Positions 34,554-43,306 of a stretch of 64,000 nucleotides of DNA are shown here, piece by piece. This DNA is from Clostridia bacterium (lineage in GTDB: Bacteria; Bacillota; Clostridia; Christensenellales; Aristaeellaceae), in assembly GCA_017429695.1 (NCBI GenBank), contig JAFROK010000019.1, positions 1-64,000 on the forward strand, written 5' to 3'. The notes beneath the pieces were generated by a model that was not told the origin of the DNA, made no database searches, and saw nothing but the letters and a program-made list of their open reading frames with translations. A program made the translations under genes and the position numbers. Positions within the stretch are counted from its first letter, which is position 1; every line of letters starts with the position of its first letter.

Positions 34554-36137
34554 ATGTACAGTTGTCCCGGATGCGGGTCGCAGATGGTGTTTGACATTCC
34601 GACCCAGGGACTGAAATGCGGCCGGTGCGACCGGACGATGACCGTTCAGGAGGCGGATGAGAAGGAAGCCCGCAAGGCGGGAAGCTCGTTCTCTGTCGAC
34701 CTGCTGACCTGCCCGACCTGCGGGGCGGAAATCCGCGCGCTGAATACTGCGGCGGCTGCCTTCTGCAGCTATTGTGGCAGCTCCGTCATGCTGGAAAAGC
34801 AGGAAACGGAGTTTGACCCCCAGTCGAGCCTGATTCCCTTTAAGGTCACGCGGGACCAGTGCTTTGAAAAGTACCAGGAGATGCTGAAAAAGAGCTTCTG
34901 CGCGGATCACCGGCTGAAGAAGAACATCTCTGCGGACAGCTTCCGCGGCATCTATGTGCCGTATCACATGTATGAAGCCGCCGCGGTGGGCACCATTACG
35001 GTCGAGGGCACGGAGACCAAGCGGAACGATACCTATTATTACAACACCAGCGTGGCGCTGAACCACCATTATTCGGGCATTGTCCACGACGCTTCCCGGG
35101 AAATGCCGGACAGTATTTCCGAGCATATCACCTTATCTCAGGACTGCTCGGACAAGTTTGTGCCCTTCTCACCGGCCTACCTGAGCGGCTTCTATGCCGA
35201 TGTGCCGGATACGGACGCGGACAAGTACCTGGACTACGCGAAATCCGAGGCGATCCGCAAGGCGCTGGATGATACGATGCCCACCCTGGAGGACGACAAC
35301 CTGAACTATTCCGTCGGAACCACCGAGAAAAAGCTGCAGGAAGTGGCCTATGCGAAGCATACCGGGGACACGCTGCTGCCGGTATGGTTCATGTCCATGA
35401 AGAGCGGCGGCCGGATGCTCTATGCCGTGCAGAACGCCGTAACCGGCGAGATGTGGGCCGATATCCCGATGGATATCCCGCGCTTCGGCCTGGTGGCGCT
35501 GGTGCTGGCGGTGGTGCTGTTCCTGCTGTTCAACGCGTCCCTTGTGCTGCCGGCCGGGCTGGTGCTGTGCGCCGCGATGCTGCTGGCCATCTTTGCCCAG
35601 CTTGGGGTCAACAGCCAGCGAACGAAGATCCGGGCCCAGGAAATGGCCCGGGAATCCATGGATGGCGGGGAAATCACCCTGAAGGACCGGATGAAGCAGA
35701 TGCACCGGCTGAAGAAGCGGGTAAACCGCCAGGAGAACGGCGGCATATTCCGCTACCTGGGCGCCCTGCTGGCCGGCGGCGGCACATTCCTGGTGCTGAA
35801 GGTGCTGGCGGACTATAAAAACCTGGACCTGCAGGTTTTCAAATTCGGCGCCGTAATCCTGGCGCTTGCCATGGTTGCGCTGGTGGTGCCGATCGGCGGA
35901 AAGAAGGCGAAGCTGCCGCCCGGAAGCATCGGCGCCGCGGTGGTGCTGGTGATTGCCGCGGTGATTATGCTGCTGGATCCGTTCCACAGCGATGATATCC
36001 CGGTTTATATCATCAGCTTTGTCATCCTGGCCATGGTGCTCTGGGAATGCCTGGAACTGCTCCGGCTGTACAACCGGGCGTGCTCCAATCCTGTGCCGCA
36101 GTTTGAAAGCCATACAGGAGGTGAGGACCGTGCGTAA
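34554..36137 (+). CDS. Double zinc-ribbon multi-pass membrane protein
   Basis: A 527-residue protein with two zinc ribbons at the N-terminus (CPGCGSQ with CGRCDR, and CPTCGAE with CSYCGSS, within the first 80 residues), a soluble domain of about 220 residues that looks like a repeat of the zinc-ribbon-associated IPFKVTRDQ fold, then about six to seven helices. Proteins of this kind in Firmicutes are annotated only as zinc-ribbon or TFIIB-like; I infer no enzymatic role. It overlaps the TPM-domain gene by 8 bases, so the two products are likely to work together. Confidence 0.78.
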   Translation: MYSCPGCGSQMVFDIPTQGLKCGRCDRTMTVQEADEKEARKAGSSFSVDLLTCPTCGAEIRALNTAAAAFCSYCGSSVMLEKQETEFDPQSSLIPFKVTRDQCFEKYQEMLKKSFCADHRLKKNISADSFRGIYVPYHMYEAAAVGTITVEGTETKRNDTYYYNTSVALNHHYSGIVHDASREMPDSISEHITLSQDCSDKFVPFSPAYLSGFYADVPDTDADKYLDYAKSEAIRKALDDTMPTLEDDNLNYSVGTTEKKLQEVAYAKHTGDTLLPVWFMSMKSGGRMLYAVQNAVTGEMWADIPMDIPRFGLVALVLAVVLFLLFNASLVLPAGLVLCAAMLLAIFAQLGVNSQRTKIRAQEMARESMDGGEITLKDRMKQMHRLKKRVNRQENGGIFRYLGALLAGGGTFLVLKVLADYKNLDLQVFKFGAVILALAMVALVVPIGGKKAKLPPGSIGAAVVLVIAAVIMLLDPFHSDDIPVYIISFVILAMVLWECLELLRLYNRACSNPVPQFESHTGGEDRA

Positions 36138-36888
36138 GAAAATGACCGCGATCATCATGCTCCTGTGCCTGCTCCTGGCGGCGCTGCCGGTGCAGGCGGA
36201 GAATGCAGGAACCGCCCGTGAACCGGCATACCGCACCGAAATCGAAGATGCGGCGGGACTGCTGGCGGGCGAAGATGAAATGGCCGCTGTCCGGGCGGAA
36301 ATGGCGCCCATTACGGAATACTGCAACGCCGGCTTCTATACGCTTTCGGAATATACCGGCAGGGATATCCTGCTGACGGCGGAAAAATGGGCAAAGAAAA
36401 AGTTCGGCGATCGTGACTGCATCGTGTTTGTGATTGACATGTCGCAGCGGGAACTTTCCATCTGGGCCAGTGATTCGGTCCTGAACGGCGACCTGACAAC
36501 GCAGAAAGCCCGGATGATTGTTTCCAATGTTTACAAGATGGCAACGGCCGGACGGTATGGCGACTGCGCAAAAGAAACATTCCGGGAAATCGCCGTTACC
36601 CTGAAAGGCGAAAAGATCACGTCGCCGATGAAGGTGATCGGGAATATCCTGCTGGCGATGATTGCGGCGATCCTGCTGGCATACCTGCTGATTTCTACCC
36701 GGATGGAGCAGGAATTGAAGGTCAGCCTGCCGGAGGTGGCAACCGTGACGGCCGGCATCGGCGCGGCGATTGTCGGCAAGAAACTGACCAAGGTGGTTCA
36801 CCATGAAAGCAGCTCCGGCGGCCACGGCTTCGGCGGCGGGGGCGGAGGAGGCGGCGGCGGTGGCGGCGGTGCCAGCCACGGCTTCTGA
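36130..36888 (+). CDS. TPM domain protein with signal peptide and Gly-rich tail
   Basis: A 252-residue protein of the TPM_phosphatase/YgcG family: signal peptide (about 4-26), TPM domain with VIDMSQRELSIWASD (about 95-130), one membrane helix (about 175-197), and a C-terminal run of about 13 glycines followed by ASHGF. The tail SGGHGFGGG is usual in this family. Start: GGAGGTGAGG lies before GTG 36130, and ATG 36142 is a near alternative. The terminator follows closely. Confidence 0.85.
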   Translation: MRKKMTAIIMLLCLLLAALPVQAENAGTAREPAYRTEIEDAAGLLAGEDEMAAVRAEMAPITEYCNAGFYTLSEYTGRDILLTAEKWAKKKFGDRDCIVFVIDMSQRELSIWASDSVLNGDLTTQKARMIVSNVYKMATAGRYGDCAKETFREIAVTLKGEKITSPMKVIGNILLAMIAAILLAYLLISTRMEQELKVSLPEVATVTAGIGAAIVGKKLTKVVHHESSSGGHGFGGGGGGGGGGGGGASHGF

Positions 36889-36910
36889 TAATTGCAAAAT
36901 GCCATCATTC

Positions 36911-36943
36911 AGGCCTGGATTTTCAGAATCCGGGCCTTTTTTT
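36911..36943 (+). terminator. Intrinsic terminator after the TPM gene
   Basis: An 11-bp stem (36911-36921 with 36927-36937, one G-T pair), loop TTCAG, then TTTTTTT. Confidence 0.9.
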
Positions 36944-37026
36944 AATTTCATTTAAGGTTTGGGAAATATTTTAAGCCAGGATGGAATCATCCGTGAAGAT
37001 TTTCTGTAATGTGAGGAGGCCACGGA

Positions 37027-38235
37027 ATGGGCGGAAAGAAAGCCGGGAAGGCTGAAAAGGCAGAGGCAGCCGTGAAAACGGAAAAGGAAGAAGCGGCTGT
37101 GAAAACGGAGGAAACCGTGGATGCCGTCAGGCCGGAGGAAGTCCCGGCAGCCGGTCAGAACGCGGAAACCGGAAAACCCGGAAAGAAGGAAAAAACGGAA
37201 AAGGAAAAGCGCGCCGGAAAGAAACGGCGGAAGATCATCAAACGCCTGATCATCCTGGTGATCGTGCTGGGAATTCTCGGCCTGGCCGGGTATGTGGTTG
37301 TGCGCAAGCTGCAGAACGACTACCGGGTCACGTATGATCCCTATACCGCTTCCGTCGGCAGCATTTCCAATTCCCTGAGCTATACAGGCTCCATGCAGCT
37401 GGTCAATAACGCCACCTACACGGCCTCGTCCGACTGCAAGGTGCGGGAAGTCTATGTCACCGCCGGACAGCAGGTGAAGGAAGGCGACAAGCTGATTCGC
37501 CTGAGCAACGGCACCACTGTGGAAGCGGAATTCGACGGCACGGTGAACAAGGTGGAAGTGGAAAAAGGCGACGAGGTCCGCAGCGGGGACAGCCTGGTCC
37601 AGGTGGCGGACTTTGGCCATATGAAGATTTCCTTCCGGATCGGCGAGAGCAATATCCGGGATGTGACCGTGGGAACGAGCGTGCGGATCACCGTATCCTC
37701 CATCAACGAGACATTCACCGCGGATATCGGCAGCATTGACTACGCGTCCTACAGCGGCAACAACGTGGCGTACTATACCGCCACGGCGGAGGTTGATACC
37801 TCCGGGATCGACTATATCTATCCCGGCATGCAGGCCACCGTGACCATTCCCCAGGAGGAAGCGAAGGACGTGGTCATCCTGAAGATGGACGCCGTTTCCA
37901 CCTCGGCGGATAACAGCGCCTTCGTCTACAAGCAGGCGGATGACGGCAGCATGGTGGAAACCCCCATTACCGTCGGCGTTTCCAACGGTAACTATGTGGA
38001 GATTAAATCCGGCGTCAGCGACGGGGAAACCGTGTATGTCTTCAAGAAGCAGGAGGAATCGACTGTGGGCGGCATCCTCTCCGGCCTCTTCGGCAGCCAG
38101 CAGGTGAACGCGCCTTCCGGCGTGCCTTCCGGCGGCGGCAGTGGCGGGTTCGGCTTCCCGTCCGGAGACTTTACGCCGGGCGGAAGTGGCGGATCGGGCG
38201 GATCCGAAAGGCCGAGCCGGACGCGGGGGAACTGA
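37027..38235 (+). CDS. Membrane-fusion adaptor of a MacAB-like exporter (adaptor 1)
   Basis: A 402-residue HlyD/MacA-type adaptor. A Lys/Glu-rich cytoplasmic N-terminus (1-70) precedes one membrane helix (about 72-93), a split biotinyl-lipoyl domain (VREVYVTAGQQVKEGDKL and FDGTVNKVEVEKGDEV), a beta barrel and a membrane-proximal domain, then a Gly/Ser/Pro tail (about 355-402). No coiled-coil hairpin is present, as usual in Gram-positive forms. GAGGAGG lies 7 bases before ATG 37027. The ATPase gene starts 2 bases after its stop. Confidence 0.9.
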   Translation: MGGKKAGKAEKAEAAVKTEKEEAAVKTEETVDAVRPEEVPAAGQNAETGKPGKKEKTEKEKRAGKKRRKIIKRLIILVIVLGILGLAGYVVVRKLQNDYRVTYDPYTASVGSISNSLSYTGSMQLVNNATYTASSDCKVREVYVTAGQQVKEGDKLIRLSNGTTVEAEFDGTVNKVEVEKGDEVRSGDSLVQVADFGHMKISFRIGESNIRDVTVGTSVRITVSSINETFTADIGSIDYASYSGNNVAYYTATAEVDTSGIDYIYPGMQATVTIPQEEAKDVVILKMDAVSTSADNSAFVYKQADDGSMVETPITVGVSNGNYVEIKSGVSDGETVYVFKKQEESTVGGILSGLFGSQQVNAPSGVPSGGGSGGFGFPSGDFTPGGSGGSGGSERPSRTRGN

Positions 38236-38236
38236 T

Positions 38237-38935
38237 ATGGCGGATGAAGTTTTCTTCTCGATGCGGGACATCGACAAGGATTATATCATGGGCGGCGAAG
38301 CGGTGCACGTGCTGAAGAAGATCACCCTGTCCATTGAGGAAGGGGAGTATCTCTCCGTGCTCGGGCCTTCCGGCAGTGGAAAATCCACCCTGATGAACAT
38401 TATCGGCTGCCTGGATACCCCGACGGCGGGGCAGTACATCCTGCGCGGCCGGGAAGTTGAAGATATGGACGAGACGGAGTTGGCGCGGCTGCGGAGCCGG
38501 GAAATCGGGTTCATTTTCCAGAATTCCCAGCTGCTCCCCCGGCTGACCGCCCTGAAGAATGTGGAGCTTCCGCTGATCTATGCGGGCGTATCCCCCCGGG
38601 AGCGCCGCCGGCGGGCGGAGGCGATGCTGGAGCGCGTCGGCCTGGAGGACCGGATGGACCACCTGCCCACCCAGCTTTCCGGCGGCCAGCAGCAGCGCGT
38701 GGCGGTGGCCCGAGCGCTGGTCGGAAATCCCGCCCTGCTCCTGGCAGATGAGCCCACCGGCGCGCTGGACCAGAAGACCGGCGCCCAGATCATGGCTCTG
38801 TTCCAGGAGCTGAGCGACGAGGGAAGGACGATTATCATGATTACCCATGATATGAACATCGCCGCCCGCGCCCGGCGGATTGTCAGAATTATCGACGGAG
38901 TGATCAGTGAGGGAGGCAGCGCGCAAGATGCTTAA
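38237..38935 (+). CDS. MacB-type ABC transporter ATP-binding protein
   Basis: A 232-residue LolD/MacB ATPase: Walker A GPSGSGKST (about 43-51), Q-loop FQNSQLLP, signature LSGGQQQRVAVARAL, Walker B LLADEPTGALD and switch MITHD. ATG 38237 is the first codon after the upstream stop; upstream open frame overlaps adaptor 1 and is not coding. It overlaps the permease gene by 8 bases. Confidence 0.95.
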   Translation: MADEVFFSMRDIDKDYIMGGEAVHVLKKITLSIEEGEYLSVLGPSGSGKSTLMNIIGCLDTPTAGQYILRGREVEDMDETELARLRSREIGFIFQNSQLLPRLTALKNVELPLIYAGVSPRERRRRAEAMLERVGLEDRMDHLPTQLSGGQQQRVAVARALVGNPALLLADEPTGALDQKTGAQIMALFQELSDEGRTIIMITHDMNIAARARRIVRIIDGVISEGGSAQDA

Positions 38936-40139
38936 GAAAATCCGGAGCACCTTCGTCATGCTGCGGGAATGCGTGGTGATGTCCCTGGACAATATCCGGG
39001 GAAACAAGGTGCGCTCCTTCCTGACCCTGCTGGGCATCATGATCGGCGTTACAGCGGTCATTGCCCTGATTACAACGGTGTCCGGCGTATCCGGATCCAT
39101 CTCCTCCTCCTTCTCCAGCATGGGAGCCGGTACGCTGACTGTATCGGTATCGGGCAGCGACCTGAAAAGCGGCATGACCTCGGAGGACCTGGCGGAGGTT
39201 TCCGCCCTGGACAGCGTCAGCGGTATCGTGCCCTCCATCAGCCTGAACGGACGCGTTTCCTACGGGAAAACGATTGAAACGAACGTGACCGTGTCCGGCA
39301 AAAACGCGTATTACTTCATCATGAATGAAGACCTGGTGGTTCAGGGGCGGCCGTTGAATTTCATTGACGATGAAAACAATACCTATGTATGCGTAATCAG
39401 CCGGGAAATGGTGGACACCTTCTTCTTCGGCGTGAATCCCATCGGCCAGACCCTGTATATTTCGGGGCTGGAATTCACAGTGGTCGGCCGGTATGAGGAA
39501 GACACCGGCGGCGGTGTCGCGGCGGCCTTCAACGGCAGCCCGGACATCATTATCCCCTATACCACCGCGATGAAGATCAACAACTCGGCCGAGGTCAACA
39601 ACTTCACCGTCTATCTGAAGGAAGGCGTGGATTCGGAAACCGCGGCGACTGAAATCGAAAACCTGATGGACCGGCAGTTCGACTATGAGGACGACTGCTT
39701 TACCGTTACCAGCATGAGCTCTGTTGAGGATACCATGCAGACCATGATGGACATGATGAGCTCGCTCCTGGCCGGTATTGCTTCCATCGCGCTGGTGGTC
39801 GGCGGCATCGGAATCATGAACATGATGCTGACCACCGTTACGGAACGGACCACCGAGATCGGCCTGAAGAAAGCGCTCGGCGCGATTCCCTGGCAGATCC
39901 AGATCCAGTTCCTGATTGAATCCTTTATGCTTTCAATGATCGGCGGACTGCTCGGCGTACTGGCCGGCCTGATCCTGTCCGCGATCCTGTGTAACGTCCT
40001 GGGAACATCCTTCGTGCTGAACACCGGTGCGATTATCCTGGGCGTAGGCTTCTCCGCCGCGGTAGGCATCATCTTCGGATGGGTGCCGGCACGGAAGGCC
40101 AGCCGTCTGAATCCCATTGACGCCCTCCGGGCCGTCTGA
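38928..40139 (+). CDS. MacB-type ABC transporter permease
   Basis: A 403-residue FtsX/MacB permease: first helix with SLDNIRGNKVRSFLTLLGIMIGV, a large extracytoplasmic MacB_PCD domain (about 45-270), then three helices with GGIGIMNMMLTTVTERTTEIGLKKALG and the final ARKASRLNPIDALRAV. The gene overlaps the ATPase gene by 8 bases. ATG 38928 is preferred over GTG 38907, which lies inside the ATPase gene before GGGAGG. Substrate unknown (antimicrobial peptide, lipid or toxin efflux are the usual options). Confidence 0.93.
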   Translation: MLKKIRSTFVMLRECVVMSLDNIRGNKVRSFLTLLGIMIGVTAVIALITTVSGVSGSISSSFSSMGAGTLTVSVSGSDLKSGMTSEDLAEVSALDSVSGIVPSISLNGRVSYGKTIETNVTVSGKNAYYFIMNEDLVVQGRPLNFIDDENNTYVCVISREMVDTFFFGVNPIGQTLYISGLEFTVVGRYEEDTGGGVAAAFNGSPDIIIPYTTAMKINNSAEVNNFTVYLKEGVDSETAATEIENLMDRQFDYEDDCFTVTSMSSVEDTMQTMMDMMSSLLAGIASIALVVGGIGIMNMMLTTVTERTTEIGLKKALGAIPWQIQIQFLIESFMLSMIGGLLGVLAGLILSAILCNVLGTSFVLNTGAIILGVGFSAAVGIIFGWVPARKASRLNPIDALRAV

Positions 40140-40161
40140 TAAATGAAAGGAGAATCATCCC

Positions 40162-41541
40162 ATGAAAAAGATCCTGACCGCAACCCTGGCAGTGCTGGTG
40201 TGTATGGCCCTGCTTCTTTCCGCCGCCATGGCGGATTCCCTGTCCCTGAGCGGTACGGTAACCGCCGGGGAAACCGTTCCGGTGTACGCGCCGATCGGCG
40301 GCACCGTCGGAGAAGTGAAAGTCGTTGAAGGCCAGCAGGTGAAGGCGGGAGACGTGCTGTATTCCATGAAGACCGAGAAGGTCTATGCGGAAGAGGACGG
40401 CACCGTCACCGGTATCTTTGGCCAGCCGGGCGACTCAGCGTCCACGGTGGCGGAACGCTACGGCGCCGTGATGTACCTGGAAGGGAATGCTGCGTTCAGT
40501 GTTTCCGCCTCCACGGACAATGCCTACAATTCCACAGAGACCAAGTTTGTCCATGTGGGTGAGACGGTTTACCTGCTTTGCCGCTCCAGCAGCGCGCGGA
40601 ACGGTATCGGCATCATCACCGCGGTTTCCGGCACCTCCTACACGGTGCAGGTCGACAGCGGCACCTTTATCCCCGGGGATTCCGTAGACGTCTACCGGGA
40701 TGAAAAATATACCGCTGCCCAGAAGATCGGCCGCGGCACGGTCAGCCGGGTGGATCCGACGGCGGTCAGCGCGTCCGGCTCCATTGTCCGGATTGCCGTG
40801 GCGGACGGCGCACAGGTGAAACGCGGGGATCTGCTGCTGGAGACGCTGGACGGATCCTTTGACGGCCTGTATATGAGCGGCACCGAGATTGCAGCGGAAA
40901 AGGCCGGTGTGGTCGGCAGCCTGGGTGTAAGCCGGGGCGGCAGCGTCCAGAAGGACAGTATTGCCGCGGAGATTTACCTGCTGGACAGCATGAAGGTGGA
41001 AGCTTATGTGCCGGAGGACAGCCGGAACCTGATTCATGAAGGCGATGCCGTGACGATTGAACTCGAAGCGGACGAAAGCAAGACCTATCAGGGAACCGTT
41101 ACCCTGGTTTCCTCCGTGGCGGAAGGCAGCAGCGGCAGCACTTCCTCCGGTGCCGGCAGCGCGGCCGGCGGCAGCAGTGCCGGAAGCAGCAGCACCGGAA
41201 GCAGCAGTGAAGTGACCTACCGGGTGGTGGTGGACTTTGTTCCGGATGATGCGGTCAAGGTCGGCATGAGCGTTGTGATTTCAACGGCGAACGACGAAGA
41301 ACCGGAAGAAACGGCAGCGCCCGCGAAGGAAGAAAACACGGAGGATGTTTCCTCCGAAGAAAACGCAGAGGACAGCAAGGAAGACAAAAAGAGCCGGCCG
41401 GATCGCCCGGAAGGAATGCCGGAAATGCCGGAAGGCAGCTTCCCGGAAATGCCCGAAGGCGGATTCCCGCAGCGGCCGGACAGCACTACGGACACGACAC
41501 CTGCAGAAGGGGAAGTAACAGATGAAAACGCACAGCCGTAA
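40162..41541 (+). CDS. Secreted HlyD-like adaptor protein (adaptor 2)
   Basis: A 459-residue protein with a signal peptide (LAVLVCMALLLSAAMA) and a lipoyl/HlyD fold: PIGGTVGEVKVVEGQQVKAGDVLYSM, a barrel-like stretch, then VEAYVPEDSRNLIHEGDAVTIE. A Ser/Gly-rich loop near 315-345 and a long acidic, Pro-rich tail with EGSFPEMPEGGFPQRPD (about 380-459) follow. AAAGGAG precedes the ATG. It lacks the anchor helix of adaptor 1 and may be released or bound to the complex. It overlaps the next gene by 20 bases. Confidence 0.82.
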   Translation: MKKILTATLAVLVCMALLLSAAMADSLSLSGTVTAGETVPVYAPIGGTVGEVKVVEGQQVKAGDVLYSMKTEKVYAEEDGTVTGIFGQPGDSASTVAERYGAVMYLEGNAAFSVSASTDNAYNSTETKFVHVGETVYLLCRSSSARNGIGIITAVSGTSYTVQVDSGTFIPGDSVDVYRDEKYTAAQKIGRGTVSRVDPTAVSASGSIVRIAVADGAQVKRGDLLLETLDGSFDGLYMSGTEIAAEKAGVVGSLGVSRGGSVQKDSIAAEIYLLDSMKVEAYVPEDSRNLIHEGDAVTIELEADESKTYQGTVTLVSSVAEGSSGSTSSGAGSAAGGSSAGSSSTGSSSEVTYRVVVDFVPDDAVKVGMSVVISTANDEEPEETAAPAKEENTEDVSSEENAEDSKEDKKSRPDRPEGMPEMPEGSFPEMPEGGFPQRPDSTTDTTPAEGEVTDENAQP

Positions 41542-42286
41542 AATTGCGGCGATCCTGCTGATCCTCTGCCTGACCTGCCTCATGTGGGCCTGCACCGCCT
41601 CGGCGGAAGAGCCGGCGGCAGAAGCCCCGGCGGCGGAAACGGCGGATGCCGGAAACGCCCAGCCGGAAGGCACCGCTGAAGAAGGGCAGGAAGGCGCGCA
41701 GGAAAATCCGGAAGGAACTCCGGAAGGCGGCGGGTTCCCGGGCGGCGGAAGCTTCCCCTCGGGCGGATTTCCCTCCGGCGGCGGAAGGCCCTCCGGCGGC
41801 AGCCGGGGCGGACGCGGCGGCGGATCGTCCGGGATTACCCCGGGCAAAGCGCTGATTTCCTCCCATGCATCGGGCAGCAAAACCGCGGTCCGTTACGGCA
41901 CGGTGGCGCTGACCGCCGGGGAGGAAAGCATGCAGACGCTGACCCTGGGCGGGGAGGAACTGGCTGTTTCCTGCAGCGGATACGCGTTTACCGCGGCGGT
42001 GGAGGAAGACGTGCTGGTGCTCCGTTCGGAGGAAGGAAACGCCTGGACCCTGACGATGAATGCGCTGAAAACGCTGAACATATCCGGTATCCGGCAGCTG
42101 CGGCTGATCGGCCCGGATGTTGAAACGGTGCTGGATACCAGCCTGGAGCTGACCGGCTCGCTGTACGGAAAGGAACGGGCACAGGGCTTTGTTTCCGCGG
42201 ACTTCCAGCTGCTGCGGCAGGGAAATGAATGGATGGTCCGGGTGGACGGCCGGGAATACCGGCTGGCCGGCAGTGAACTATGCTGA
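41522..42286 (+). CDS. Secreted Gly/Pro-rich protein of unknown function
   Basis: A 254-residue protein with a lipoprotein-like signal (LTCLMWACTAS), an Ala/Glu-rich stretch, a low-complexity segment with repeated GGxFPSGG (about 70-108), then a compact 130-residue beta-rich domain. The FP/Gly motif resembles the tails of adaptors 1 and 2. I recognise no family. The 20-base overlap with adaptor 2 and the 22-base gap to adaptor 3 place it in the exporter operon. Confidence 0.65.
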   Translation: MKTHSRKIAAILLILCLTCLMWACTASAEEPAAEAPAAETADAGNAQPEGTAEEGQEGAQENPEGTPEGGGFPGGGSFPSGGFPSGGGRPSGGSRGGRGGGSSGITPGKALISSHASGSKTAVRYGTVALTAGEESMQTLTLGGEELAVSCSGYAFTAAVEEDVLVLRSEEGNAWTLTMNALKTLNISGIRQLRLIGPDVETVLDTSLELTGSLYGKERAQGFVSADFQLLRQGNEWMVRVDGREYRLAGSELC

Positions 42287-42307
42287 ATATGAACGGGGAT
42301 TGAAATC

Positions 42308-43306
42308 ATGGGTAAGAAGATTTGGGCAGCCCTCATCTGCCTGGCACTGTCAATGACTCTTTGCGCCGCATATGCGGACACCTGGAGCGGCAGTGTGGCG
42401 GCGCTGGAAACCGCTTACGTCACCGCGCCGGCGGACGGCATCGCGGAAACGCTGAAGCTGGAAACCGGCGCCGTGGTAACGGAAGGCACGACAGCGGGTT
42501 CTATCCGGGCGGAAAAGGTTTTCGCGCCGTTTGACGGCACGGTAACCGGCGTGAAAGCGGCGGAAGGGGATACGGTCAGCGGTACGATGCTGGAGATCTC
42601 TCCCGTCAGCCTGTATACGGTTTCCTGTACCGTGACCGGCGCGGCGGAAACTCCGGAGAACGCGCTGATCCATATCGGTGAAACAGTTTATATCCGCTGC
42701 ATGAAGGACCGGACGCATCACGCGGAGGCGGTGGTCGTTTCCGTTTCCGGCGCCGAATGGACAGCGGAAACCACGGCCGGGGAGCTGTATGTCGGGGAAG
42801 CGGTGTATCTGTACCGGGATGCAGCCTGCCAGGCGGATTCCCGGATCGGCAAAGGCACGGTCACGGCCCATGATCCGCTGACCGTCAGTACCGAAGGCGT
42901 AATCCGGCAGCTGCGGGTACAGGCCGGCGATAAGGTGGAACGGGGCCAGTGGCTGTTCTCCGTGTCCTCCTCGGAGGAAAATGAAATCACGATCCCGGCT
43001 TCCGGAATCGTGACAGGGGTGAACGCGTCCGCAGGGGAACAGGTGAAAGAGGGGCAGGAACTGGCGGAGATTGCCGTATCCTGCGCCATCCGGATCGAAG
43101 TTTCCGCGGATGAGGCGGGAATGTTTACGCCGGATCAGGCATATGCCTATATCCGGGGCGATGATCCGCATGAGGAGATGCATCCGTGCCATGTCAGCCG
43201 GGTGCTGGTCGACGCGGATAACGATTCTGCCGTGGTGGAACTGATTCCGGAGGACGAAACGCTCCTGCCGGTCGGGATGACGGTCTTGGTTACAAATGTG
43301 GATTAA
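42308..43306 (+). CDS. Secreted HlyD-like adaptor protein (adaptor 3)
   Basis: A 332-residue protein with a signal peptide (about 1-22) and two lipoyl-type half motifs (ETAYVTAPADGIAETLKL, FDGTVTGVKAAEGDTV) plus a second pair (IRQLRVQAGDKVERGQ, ASGIVTGVNASAGEQV), ending in a short barrel. It is shorter than adaptor 2 and has no low-complexity tail. It is likely paralogous to adaptor 2. Its TAA overlaps the stop of the convergent hydrolase gene by 4 bases (TTAA). Confidence 0.78.
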   Translation: MGKKIWAALICLALSMTLCAAYADTWSGSVAALETAYVTAPADGIAETLKLETGAVVTEGTTAGSIRAEKVFAPFDGTVTGVKAAEGDTVSGTMLEISPVSLYTVSCTVTGAAETPENALIHIGETVYIRCMKDRTHHAEAVVVSVSGAEWTAETTAGELYVGEAVYLYRDAACQADSRIGKGTVTAHDPLTVSTEGVIRQLRVQAGDKVERGQWLFSVSSSEENEITIPASGIVTGVNASAGEQVKEGQELAEIAVSCAIRIEVSADEAGMFTPDQAYAYIRGDDPHEEMHPCHVSRVLVDADNDSAVVELIPEDETLLPVGMTVLVTNVD

